Shown in pieces: positions 1 through 5,624 of a stretch of 5,991 nt of DNA (the first letter of the stretch is position 1; the number at the start of each line of letters is the position of its first letter). The position numbers and the translations under genes are program-made. The stretch is from Spirochaeta sp. (GTDB lineage: Bacteria; Spirochaetota; Spirochaetia; DSM-27196; Alkalispirochaetaceae). The notes beneath the pieces were generated by a model. The model was given only the letters and a program-made list of their open reading frames with translations, did no database searches and had not been told where the DNA came from. Where the stretch lies: positions 1 through 5,991 of the forward strand of contig SKHA01000332.1 in assembly GCA_007117185.1 (NCBI GenBank), in the 5' to 3' direction.

Positions 1-109
1 CATAGCGAAGGATCACGTTGAGGATAACAACGGATACCGTCACCGAAAGAAAGGCGGCGCTTACAATCTCTTCTGCGTTGAACAATAGCCTGGTAAGGGT
101 TTTCTTCAT
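1..109 (-). CDS. dctQ: TRAP transporter small permease (DctQ family), N-terminal part only
   Basis: The first 36 residues are visible; the rest lies beyond the left edge. The peptide starts MKKTLTRLLFNAEE and runs into a hydrophobic helix ending in NVILRY (residues 31-36). A short basic N-terminus, the Glu-Glu pair and an N-V-x-x-R-Y at the end of the first membrane helix are the hallmark of DctQ subunits. DctQ is the four-helix inner-membrane subunit that works with the large DctM permease and the periplasmic DctP protein in Na+- or H+-driven solute uptake. It follows dctP by 83 bases on the same strand, so it is very likely in the same operon. The ATG at 107-109 is chosen because it gives a basic N-terminus. 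An in-frame ATG at 128-130 is possible. Neither has a recognisable Shine-Dalgarno, which suggests weaker translation than dctP. Confidence 0.85.
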   Translation of the reverse strand, partial: MKKTLTRLLFNAEEIVSAAFLSVTVSVVILNVILRY

Positions 110-130
110 GTGTATGTATACCACAATCAT

Positions 131-179
131 GAACGTTTCAGGACGCCGAGAACATACCCCGGCGCCCTGAAACAAGTTC
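131..179 (-). promoter_or_regulatory. Stem-loop between dctP and dctQ
   Basis: Bases 135-148 pair with 160-173 to give a 14-bp stem with an 11-base loop; GAAC (131-134) can also pair with GTTC (176-179) across a two-base bulge. The one non-complementary position (143 against 165) is A/C on the plus strand but U/G, a wobble pair, in the minus-strand transcript, so the helix is continuous in the dctP-dctQ mRNA. No U-run follows. It is therefore more likely an mRNA-stabilising or attenuating hairpin that lets DctP be made in excess over the membrane subunits than a full terminator. That role is inferred. Confidence 0.65.
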
Positions 180-192
180 AAATTCGTGCTGT

Positions 193-1218
193 TCAGCGAC
201 GCATTGCGTCCAGTTCAGCGAAGATCGCGTCGAACACTCCCGGGGTCATGCCGGGCTGTTCCTGATACATGGGAGCGAGCCGCTGCCGGAACGCTGCACC
301 GTCAACTTCATGGAACTGCACACCGTTTGCCTCAAGGTCAGCCACCACACTGGCGTGGTTATCCGTGAGGATCTGGTTGCCTTCGGCTGCACCATTGGTG
401 AACTCTTCCTGGATGATCTGGCGATATCGTTCGGGGATGCTGTTCCACACACCGAGGTTGATGTACACACCGACCGTTCCCAGGATGTGCCGTGAAAGGC
501 CAACGTGGGTGGCGCCGGTCTCGTAGACCCGGTTACCGATGTTGGTGAACTCTGAGCCCTCAAGACCATCAACCACGCCCTGCTGCACTGCCGAAAGCGT
601 CTCGCCCCAGGGAAGGGGGTTGGCGATGGCGCCCATGTTGTTCAGGGTGTTGATGTACAGATCAGTTCCGGGAACGCGAATCTGCTTGCCAGCAAGATCC
701 TGAGGCGTACGCACCGGCTCGCGGGTGATGATGTTGCGGAACCCGTAAATGTAGTCCAGCGCCAGAATCTTGATCCCGTGCTCTTCCGCCTGGGCAATCA
801 TGTCCTGCACCAGCGCGGTCCGGGTCAACGCGACGTACTCGTCAAAGCTCTCGTACATCATTGGAGCGTAGAGTGCCTTCATGTCCGGCACGTAGTCTCC
901 GATGAAAGAGGGATCCTCGGCGGAGATGAAGTTGGCCCCACGGACAACCTGCTCAACACCTTCCTTGTACGCGGGAAGCTGCGCCTGAGGGAACGTCTGG
1001 ATCTCGATTGCACCGTCGGTGCGCTCATAAATCCGTTCAGCGACCCAGTCCATGGACTTGGAAAGCTGCTCTGCCGGGTTGAAAACGTGGCTGAGGCGCA
1101 GCACCAGCTTGTAGTCATCGGCGCTGTCCACAGTCTCGGCTCGTCCACCGGCAAACACCATGGCGGTTGCAACCAGCAACATCACCGCGATCAAACCAAT
1201 TGTTCTGACCTTGTTCAT
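193..1218 (-). CDS. dctP: TRAP transporter solute-binding protein (DctP family)
   Basis: This is the periplasmic solute receptor of a TRAP transporter; it delivers ligand, usually an organic acid, to DctQM. From the chosen start it has 341 residues, normal for the family. Residues 1-23 are a signal peptide (basic MNKVR, hydrophobic core, cleavage after VFA) with no lipobox Cys, so the mature protein should be soluble. Family landmarks in order are RLSHVFNPAE (41-50), FRNIITREPVRTPQDL (160-175), GKQIRVP (178-184) and PWGETLSAVQQGVVDG (203-218). R161 and R181 are candidate ligand contacts; R181 sits where the carboxylate-binding Arg is expected. The ATG at 1216-1218 is preferred because AGGAG lies 5 bases upstream; the adjacent ATG at 1219-1221 is only 2 bases from it. 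An in-frame ATG at 1266 lies inside the predicted promoter spacer and is unlikely. The ligand is not identifiable. Confidence 0.93.
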   Translation of the reverse strand: MNKVRTIGLIAVMLLVATAMVFAGGRAETVDSADDYKLVLRLSHVFNPAEQLSKSMDWVAERIYERTDGAIEIQTFPQAQLPAYKEGVEQVVRGANFISAEDPSFIGDYVPDMKALYAPMMYESFDEYVALTRTALVQDMIAQAEEHGIKILALDYIYGFRNIITREPVRTPQDLAGKQIRVPGTDLYINTLNNMGAIANPLPWGETLSAVQQGVVDGLEGSEFTNIGNRVYETGATHVGLSRHILGTVGVYINLGVWNSIPERYRQIIQEEFTNGAAEGNQILTDNHASVVADLEANGVQFHEVDGAAFRQRLAPMYQEQPGMTPGVFDAIFAELDAMRR

Positions 1219-1223
1219 CATTT

Positions 1224-1228
1224 CTCCT
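1224..1228 (-). promoter_or_regulatory. dctP ribosome binding site
   Basis: The minus strand reads AAAGGAGAAATGATG here. AGGAG is 5 bases from the second ATG (1218) and 2 bases from the first (1221), which favours 1218 as the start. This is the only clear Shine-Dalgarno in the window. Confidence 0.75.
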
Positions 1229-1254
1229 TTTGTTTTGATGTCGAAGTTCAGATG

Positions 1255-1283
1255 AGAATGCGCCATGATCCTGTGGTTGTCAA
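1255..1283 (-). promoter_or_regulatory. Sigma-70-type promoter of dctP
   Basis: A perfect -35 TTGACA (1278-1283) is separated by 17 bases from CATTCT (1255-1260; 3 of 6 matches to TATAAT). Transcription should begin near 1248, giving a leader of about 30 bases that contains the dctP Shine-Dalgarno. It lies in the 126-base gap after trkH, so the TRAP operon need not depend on trkH read-through. The weak -10 may mean an activator is used, but I see no obvious operator. Confidence 0.55.
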
Positions 1284-1344
1284 GAAGAATGTTACTTTCG
1301 TGCAGAATATGTGAACGTTTGGCACCTTTCCTTCCCGGTTCGGG

Positions 1345-2826
1345 TTATCGGCTTTTCCTGAATACGCTGTTGCTGGTGAACGCCCTGAACGGATCAAGGA
1401 TGGGGATAATCGCAAGCACCGTGACCAGCTCCAGACGACCGAGAACCATCACCAGGCTCAACCAGATCTTCGTCCAACCCGGGAGAAATCCGAAGTTCTG
1501 CGTCGGCCCTACCCCGGCGAACCCTGGCCCGATGTTCCCGATAGCCGCAAGTGAAGCGGTCAGGGCCGTCTCCAGCGACGTCTCGGCGGCGGCTACCACC
1601 ACCGTGGAGACCAGAACGGTAACGACATACAGAACCATGAACACCAGGGTGGACCGGACAACGTTTTCACTCACCCGTGCCCGGTTGACGGAGATACCGA
1701 AAACACCGTTCCGATGTCGCGCCCGCAGCACCTCTCGATGAACTGCCTTGGTCCCGATCACCGCGTGTATCACCTTGATCCCTCCACTGGTGGACCCTGC
1801 GGATCCCCCCAGGAACAGCGCCAGCAGGAGAACCCCCCGGGCCAGGCCGGGCCACAGAACATAGTCCCGGGTGGCGAAGCCGGTGGAGGTAAACAGCGTG
1901 GCAACCTGGAACGCTGCCGCCCGCAGGTTCTCCATCCACCCGGTGGTGGTATACGTCGCGTACAGCGCTCCGAATACGATACCAACCGCGATCAGGTAGA
2001 TCGTCAGGAACGCCTTGAGTTCGCTGTCTCGCCGTACCCGCTTGATGTTGCCCCGGGCCAGGTTGGCGTAGAGCGCGAAATTGACCCCTGAGAGCACCAT
2101 GAAGACGATGGTCACCCACTCGATGTAGGCGCTCTCAAACGCCGCGATACTGTTGTTGCGGGTGGAAAACCCTCCCGTTGCCAGGGTAGCGAAGGTGTGA
2201 TTCACCGCGTCGAACAGCCCCATGCCACCCAGGAGGTAGAGAACCGTCTGAACCACCGTCATCACCAGGTAGATCGTCCACAGAATTCTGGCGGTCGCGG
2301 CTATCCGGCTGCTCATTCGCTCCACTTCAGGGCCTGGCGCTTCCGCCTGCATCAAAAAGAGACCACCAATTCCCATGGCCTGCAGTATCGCCACCGCCAG
2401 CACAACAATACCCATACCCCCCAACCAGTGCGTAAAGGACCGCCAGAAGAGGATTGATCGGGGAAGAGACTCCACGTCGGCGAAGATGGTTGAGCCGGTG
2501 GTGGTGAACCCGCTGGTGGACTCGAAGATTGCATTGGCCAACCCGAGGTCCAGGTCGGACAGCAGGAACGGAATGGCTCCCACCAGGCAGGAGGCGACCC
2601 AGGAAAGGGTAACCACCGCATAACTGTCTACCAGCGTCAACTCCTGCCGGGACCGGGGCTTGACCAGGAGCCAGATCACCCCGTCCAGAGCACCCAGAAC
2701 CAAACCGGGATACAGAAACGGCGCGAGAGACTCACCATAGATCCAGGCTACCCCGGACGTAACCAGAAGAGCTCCGGCGATTGCTGAGGTGACGCCGGCG
2801 AGGGCTCGTATAACCACGGGACGCAT
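1345..2826 (-). CDS. trkH: TrkH/KtrB-family potassium uptake protein
   Basis: This is the channel-like membrane subunit of Trk/Ktr K+ uptake. It has 493 residues from the ATG at 2824-2826, normal for TrkH. The four pore-loop filter segments are readable: SGFTTTGST (105-113), ATLATGGFST (213-222), TLFTSTGFAT (310-319) and AAIGNIGPGF (427-436). All four filter glycines (111, 218/219, 316, 433) are kept, as expected for K+ selectivity. The intramembrane gating loop GGSAGSTSGGIK (340-351) and the conserved Arg in GRLELVT (R464) are also present. Hydrophobic segments fit the usual eight-plus helices. GTG at 2833-2835 would add three residues; neither start has a Shine-Dalgarno. The gene is divergent from a kdpD/kdpE pair, which suggests K+ or osmotic control. 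No trkA/ktrA RCK gene, which normally gates such a channel, is in the window. Confidence 0.95.
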   Translation of the reverse strand: MRPVVIRALAGVTSAIAGALLVTSGVAWIYGESLAPFLYPGLVLGALDGVIWLLVKPRSRQELTLVDSYAVVTLSWVASCLVGAIPFLLSDLDLGLANAIFESTSGFTTTGSTIFADVESLPRSILFWRSFTHWLGGMGIVVLAVAILQAMGIGGLFLMQAEAPGPEVERMSSRIAATARILWTIYLVMTVVQTVLYLLGGMGLFDAVNHTFATLATGGFSTRNNSIAAFESAYIEWVTIVFMVLSGVNFALYANLARGNIKRVRRDSELKAFLTIYLIAVGIVFGALYATYTTTGWMENLRAAAFQVATLFTSTGFATRDYVLWPGLARGVLLLALFLGGSAGSTSGGIKVIHAVIGTKAVHREVLRARHRNGVFGISVNRARVSENVVRSTLVFMVLYVVTVLVSTVVVAAAETSLETALTASLAAIGNIGPGFAGVGPTQNFGFLPGWTKIWLSLVMVLGRLELVTVLAIIPILDPFRAFTSNSVFRKSR

Positions 2827-2855
2827 CGTGGTCACACGGTAGGACGGACCGCTGA

Positions 2856-2884
2856 AGAATGCACCCTGACCGCAGCGATCTTTA
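2856..2884 (-). promoter_or_regulatory. Possible weak promoter of trkH
   Basis: On the minus strand CATTCT (2856-2861) stands 17 bases downstream of TAAAGA (2879-2884). The -10 is the same hexamer as in the dctP promoter. The -35 has only 3 of 6 matches and overlaps the left KdpE-box-like element (2881-2898), an arrangement that would suit a promoter needing an OmpR-family activator. Predicted start of transcription is near 2849. The assignment is tentative. Confidence 0.25.
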
Positions 2885-2898
2885 CATTACCTTGATAT
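2881..2898. promoter_or_regulatory. Putative KdpE box 1 (trkH-proximal)
   Basis: TTTACAT (2881-2887), 4 bases, TTGATAT (2892-2898): two similar 7-mers in direct repeat with starts 11 bases apart, the spacing typical for tandem OmpR/PhoB-family monomers. It matches the pattern of box 2 but is less like the known KdpE site. It lies closest to trkH, overlapping the -35 region of that gene's only plausible promoter, so it could serve trkH activation. Confidence 0.4.
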
Positions 2899-2911
2899 CT
2901 GACGAAGAAAC

Positions 2912-2929
2912 TTGACACTTTTTTTACAC
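2912..2929. promoter_or_regulatory. Putative KdpE box 2 (kdpD-proximal)
   Basis: TTGACAC (2912-2918), TTTT, TTTACAC (2923-2929): direct repeats with starts 11 bases apart. From memory the E. coli KdpE operator upstream of kdpFABC contains TTTATAC-TTTT-TTTACAC, with the same half-site spacing, the same T-tract and an identical right half-site. A KdpE homologue is encoded about 1.9 kb away in the same locus. The box begins 31 bases (about three helical turns) after box 1, so both would lie on one face of the DNA. It overlaps the -35 of the kdpD promoter, which suggests autoregulation. Confidence 0.6.
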
Positions 2930-2950
2930 GCAGGGCCCTTTCGATATATT
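2923..2950 (+). promoter_or_regulatory. Promoter of the kdpD-kdpE operon
   Basis: TTTACA (2923-2928; 5 of 6 to the -35 consensus), a 16-base spacer, then TATATT (2945-2950; 5 of 6 to the -10 consensus). The predicted start of transcription is about 2957, practically at the GTG start codon of the kinase gene (2959). The -35 is embedded in KdpE box 2, so KdpE binding must affect this promoter if the box is real. Confidence 0.6.
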
Positions 2951-2958
2951 CTGCCGGG

Positions 2959-4800
2959 GTGAACGGATCGGTAGTTATTGCATTCGGGGCCAGTCCATCC
3001 TCAATTGATGTCCTGAACACGGGGGTCAGCCTTGCCGGATCGTCTGGAGCCGGTGTGGTGGCCTGCAGCGTCCGCTTTCGTCGACGTTTCGGGGAGGGGT
3101 CGGATGACCAGCTGTCAGTAAACGCCCGGCACGCCAACGATCTTGGCGCGGATGTGGTTCACGTGGAAGGACGGCGTATCGCCGAGCAGCTTGTCCGGGT
3201 TGCCCGTGAACGCGCCGGCCATACCATCGTTGTCGGGCGGCCCCCACGGTATGCCCATTGGATTCCCTGGCGAGAGAATATTGTCCAGGGCATCGCCCGG
3301 CGTGCACCGGATATAACTCTGTGCATCTCCCCCTCCAGACCCGCTGCGGAAACCGAGGCGGGTCGGACGGCCCCGGAAGTGACCGCTCTTACCCGGAGGA
3401 GCCCTTCCCACCGCTGGTTCTCGGCGGCACTGCTGATGACCATCGCGGTTGGGATGAGCATGGTTGTGGACCGTCTCGCCGGCGGGGATGCCAACACGAT
3501 CATGATTCTCCTGGCAGGTGTCCTTTTCTCGTCGGCCCTGGGCAATCGGACTACCGGCCTGCTTTCGTCGGTGCTGGCGGTGCTGTCGTTCAACTTCTTT
3601 TTCACCGAACCGCGCTACACCCTGGTGGTTGATGACAGCAGCTACCTTGTCACCTTTCCGGTGATGCTTGTGGTTGCTTTCGTCACCAGCGAATTGACAT
3701 CCCGTCTCAATACCAGCGTCGACCTGGCCCGCACGCGAGAGAAGCGTGCCGAGACCCTGTATCGGAACAGCGAACAGCTGCTATCGGCACGGGGTGTCAC
3801 CGTAATCACCGAGACGGTGGCGTCCAATCTGAGCCGCCTGCTGCAACGACGGGTGACCATTGCCACTGCAGACCAGGGGGTCACACAGGGCGGGCACCTC
3901 CCCTCCGGTCACCCCGGGACGGTCTTCACCGTTGCTACCGAGACAGAGTCTCTGGGCACGATCCACGTTGAGGACCATGAGCAGCCGCTTTCAGTGGGCA
4001 GCGTAGCTCTGGTCAACGCATTCGCCGCCCAACTGGCGATCGCACTGGATCGGGAGCGACTTACCCTGGCTGAAGAGAGTGCCCGCCTTCATGCGGAGCG
4101 GGAGCGTGTCCGGGCCAATCTGCTTCGCTCCGTCTCCCACGATCTCCGTACCCCCCTGGCCTCCATTGCGGGCTCTGCGTCAATCCTGCTGCAACTCGCC
4201 TCGGTACCCCCTGACCACCGGCGCCTTCTTGAGGACATTGAGACCGACTCGATGTGGCTCTCTGGAATCGTGGAAAATATCCTCTCCCTCACCCGCCTGA
4301 GTGACGAGACGATGGCGTTGCAGACCAGCGAGGAGGTGCTGGAGGAAATAATTCTGGAGGTGGTGGAACGGGTTTCCCGGAGGGTCGGCGCCAAACGATT
4401 TGATCTGGTATTTCCCGTAGAGATCATCATGGTGACGGTGGATGTCTCCCTGGTGGAGCAAATGCTGATCAACGTGCTGGGGAACGCAACGGACTTCGAC
4501 CGGGGGCCCGGTCCGATCAGGGTGGAAGCAGTGATGGCAGACGAGACCACCGTCTCCATCTGCGTCCAGGATCATGGTCCGGGGATCCCCGACGAGGAGA
4601 TTGAGCGGGTTTTTGATCTGTTTTACACCCGCAAAAACGATGAGGACAGTCGGCGCGGGTTGGGGGTCGGTCTGACGGTGGCCCGAACAATCGTGGAACT
4701 GCATGGAGGAACGATCCGGTTGACCAACGCCCACAGCGGTGGCCTGGACGTTACGATACGCCTTCCGGCACGGAGCGCTTCTCCCGGCGGTGACAGCTGA
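2959..4800 (+). CDS. kdpD: KdpD-type sensor histidine kinase, short form without the N-terminal KdpD domain
   Basis: This 613-residue membrane histidine kinase should sense K+/osmotic state and phosphorylate the adjacent KdpE. Domains: Usp-like fold (about 3-125, ending with VVGRPPRYAHW and ITLCI); four membrane helices of the DUF4118/KdpD type (about 153-246, including FNFFFTEPRYTLVVDDSSYLV); a basic stretch after helix 4 (R258-R269, LYRNSEQLL); a GAF-like region (about 275-365); a coiled coil; HisKA with SVSHDLRTPL (H394); and HATPase with N505/N509, DHGPG (538-542), FDLFY (552-556) and GLGVGL (567-572). The classical N-terminal KdpD domain of roughly 210 residues with a Walker motif is absent. 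There is no room for it, since trkH begins 132 bases upstream on the other strand. The GTG start at 2959 lacks a Shine-Dalgarno but keeps the first Usp strand; the first in-frame ATG is only at residue 160. Unusual residues are D512 in the N box and a degenerate c-di-AMP motif. The kdpD name reflects architecture; function with Trk is inferred. Confidence 0.9.
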   Translation: MNGSVVIAFGASPSSIDVLNTGVSLAGSSGAGVVACSVRFRRRFGEGSDDQLSVNARHANDLGADVVHVEGRRIAEQLVRVARERAGHTIVVGRPPRYAHWIPWRENIVQGIARRAPDITLCISPSRPAAETEAGRTAPEVTALTRRSPSHRWFSAALLMTIAVGMSMVVDRLAGGDANTIMILLAGVLFSSALGNRTTGLLSSVLAVLSFNFFFTEPRYTLVVDDSSYLVTFPVMLVVAFVTSELTSRLNTSVDLARTREKRAETLYRNSEQLLSARGVTVITETVASNLSRLLQRRVTIATADQGVTQGGHLPSGHPGTVFTVATETESLGTIHVEDHEQPLSVGSVALVNAFAAQLAIALDRERLTLAEESARLHAERERVRANLLRSVSHDLRTPLASIAGSASILLQLASVPPDHRRLLEDIETDSMWLSGIVENILSLTRLSDETMALQTSEEVLEEIILEVVERVSRRVGAKRFDLVFPVEIIMVTVDVSLVEQMLINVLGNATDFDRGPGPIRVEAVMADETTVSICVQDHGPGIPDEEIERVFDLFYTRKNDEDSRRGLGVGLTVARTIVELHGGTIRLTNAHSGGLDVTIRLPARSASPGGDS

Positions 4801-5528
4801 TGAGAGACGACTCGTGGAATACATCGGTTGTTCTGGTCATTGAAGACGATCGGCCGGTCCTGAACTTTATCGCGGCAACGCTGAAAGCCAACGGATTCCG
4901 GCTTCTCACCGCCGAAACCGGCACCGCCGGGGTCGCTCTGACCTACAGCAAAACCCCGGACGTGGTCCTGCTGGACCTTGGCCTGCCCGACATCGATGGA
5001 ATGGAAGTCCTGCGGCGTATTCGGGAAGAGCTGGAGATTCCCGTGATCGTTGTGTCCGCCCGGGGGAACGAACGGGCAAAGGTGGATGCTCTGGAGGCTG
5101 GGGCTGATGACTACCTGAGCAAGCCCTTCGGGACGGGTGAGCTCATCGCCCGCATTCGCGTCTCCCTGCGGCATTATCGCCGGTCCCGTTCTGCCGGCTC
5201 AGCGGTGTCGGCGGAGCCGATACGGGTCGGACCGATACTCTTTGACGGGCAACGGCGGGAAGTTCACAGTAACGGCACCAGAGTCCATCTCACACCGATT
5301 GAGTTCCGACTACTGGAAGAACTGGTTCGTGAACGAGGCAAGGTGCTCACCCACGCTCATCTTGTGGCCCGCGTCTGGGGGCCGGGGCAGCCGGTTGACC
5401 GGCACAACGTACGGGTATTCATGGCCACACTACGACGGAAGCTGGAAAGCAGCCCGGATTGTCAGCGAATCATCCTGACAGAGGTGGGGATAGGCTACCG
5501 TCTGCGGGATGACTGGGGTTCCGGCTGA
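4800..5528 (+). CDS. kdpE: KdpE-type response regulator (OmpR family)
   Basis: A 242-residue two-domain transcription factor. The receiver domain (about 9-125) has the acidic cluster E15-D16-D17, phosphoacceptor D59 in VVLLDLGLPD, S86 and K108 in LSKPF. The C-terminal winged helix (about 140-236) has HLTPIEFRLLEELV, VWGPGQPVDRHNVRVFMATLRRKLE and a final TEVGIGYRL. The VWGP and V-R-[VI]-[FY]-M-x-x-L-R-x-K-L-E segments resemble E. coli KdpE more than other OmpR-family members. All residues needed for phosphorylation are present. The ATG shares its A with the last base of the kinase TGA (4798-4800), so the two are translationally coupled. Likely targets are the two KdpE-box-like sites between trkH and the kinase gene; this is inferred. 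No kdpFABC is visible nearby. Confidence 0.93.
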   Translation: MRDDSWNTSVVLVIEDDRPVLNFIAATLKANGFRLLTAETGTAGVALTYSKTPDVVLLDLGLPDIDGMEVLRRIREELEIPVIVVSARGNERAKVDALEAGADDYLSKPFGTGELIARIRVSLRHYRRSRSAGSAVSAEPIRVGPILFDGQRREVHSNGTRVHLTPIEFRLLEELVRERGKVLTHAHLVARVWGPGQPVDRHNVRVFMATLRRKLESSPDCQRIILTEVGIGYRLRDDWGSG

Positions 5529-5575
5529 GAAGATTGAACTGTGGATCTGTCACAGACCGCCTTTCCTGAGGTCAA

Positions 5576-5587
5576 CAAGAGCTCTTG
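5576..5587. repeat. Perfect 12-base palindrome CAAGAGCTCTTG
   Basis: A fully self-complementary 12-mer between kdpE and the PhnD-like gene. It overlaps the candidate -35 (5585-5590) of the downstream gene, so it may be an operator for a dimeric repressor. I do not recognise it as the site of a known regulator. Confidence 0.4.
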
Positions 5588-5613
5588 CACAATCGGTGCA
5601 TTTTTTGCAGAAT
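5585..5613 (+). promoter_or_regulatory. Candidate promoter of the PhnD-like gene
   Basis: TTGCAC (5585-5590; 3 of 6 matches), 17 bases, CAGAAT (5608-5613; 4 of 6 matches). Transcription would start near 5620, only about 5 bases before the ATG at 5625, so either the message is almost leaderless or a later start codon is used. This competes with the terminator reading of the same bases. Confidence 0.3.
5586..5606 (+). terminator. Weak intrinsic terminator after kdpE
   Basis: TGCAC (5586-5590), 5-base loop, GTGCA (5596-5600), then six T (5601-5606), starting 58 bases after the kdpE stop. The stem has only 5 bp, so termination would be partial at best, but the position at the end of the kdpD-kdpE operon fits. 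Confidence 0.4.
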
Positions 5614-5624
5614 CCCAGACCAAA

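Noticed and set aside
778..1314. Long open frame on the plus strand (178 codons) opposite dctP
   Set aside because: It is entirely antisense to a clear DctP gene, its product is His/Val-rich with no recognisable domain, and there is no ribosome binding site. It is a by-product of GC-rich codon use.
1334..1344. CCCG-GTT-CGGG just after the trkH stop as a terminator
   Set aside because: A 4-bp stem with a 3-base loop and no T-run in the minus-strand direction is too weak to support a terminator.
2932..2939. AGGGCCCT palindrome in the kdpD promoter spacer
   Set aside because: Only 8 bases with no extension on either side; it is likely to occur by chance in GC-rich DNA.
2912..2950. TTGACA (2912-2917) as the -35 partner of TATATT (2945-2950)
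   Set aside because: The spacer would be 27 bases, too long for a sigma-70 promoter. TTTACA at 2923 gives 16 bases, and the TTGACA is better explained as half of a KdpE-box-like repeat.
3055..3057. GTG codon as the kinase start, with GGAG 5 bases upstream
   Set aside because: It would remove residues 1-32, which form the expected first strand and helix of the Usp domain. It is kept only as an alternative.
4180..5174. Long minus-strand open frames (214 and 183 codons) opposite the kinase and regulator genes
   Set aside because: Both mirror confidently identified coding sequence, show no family motifs and have no promoter or Shine-Dalgarno.
5539..5555. CTGTG-N7-CACAG inverted repeat, reminiscent of a CRP site or a terminator
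   Set aside because: The TGTGG/TCACA halves have 5-base instead of 6-base spacing and one mismatch to the CRP consensus, and no T-run follows, so neither reading is convincing.
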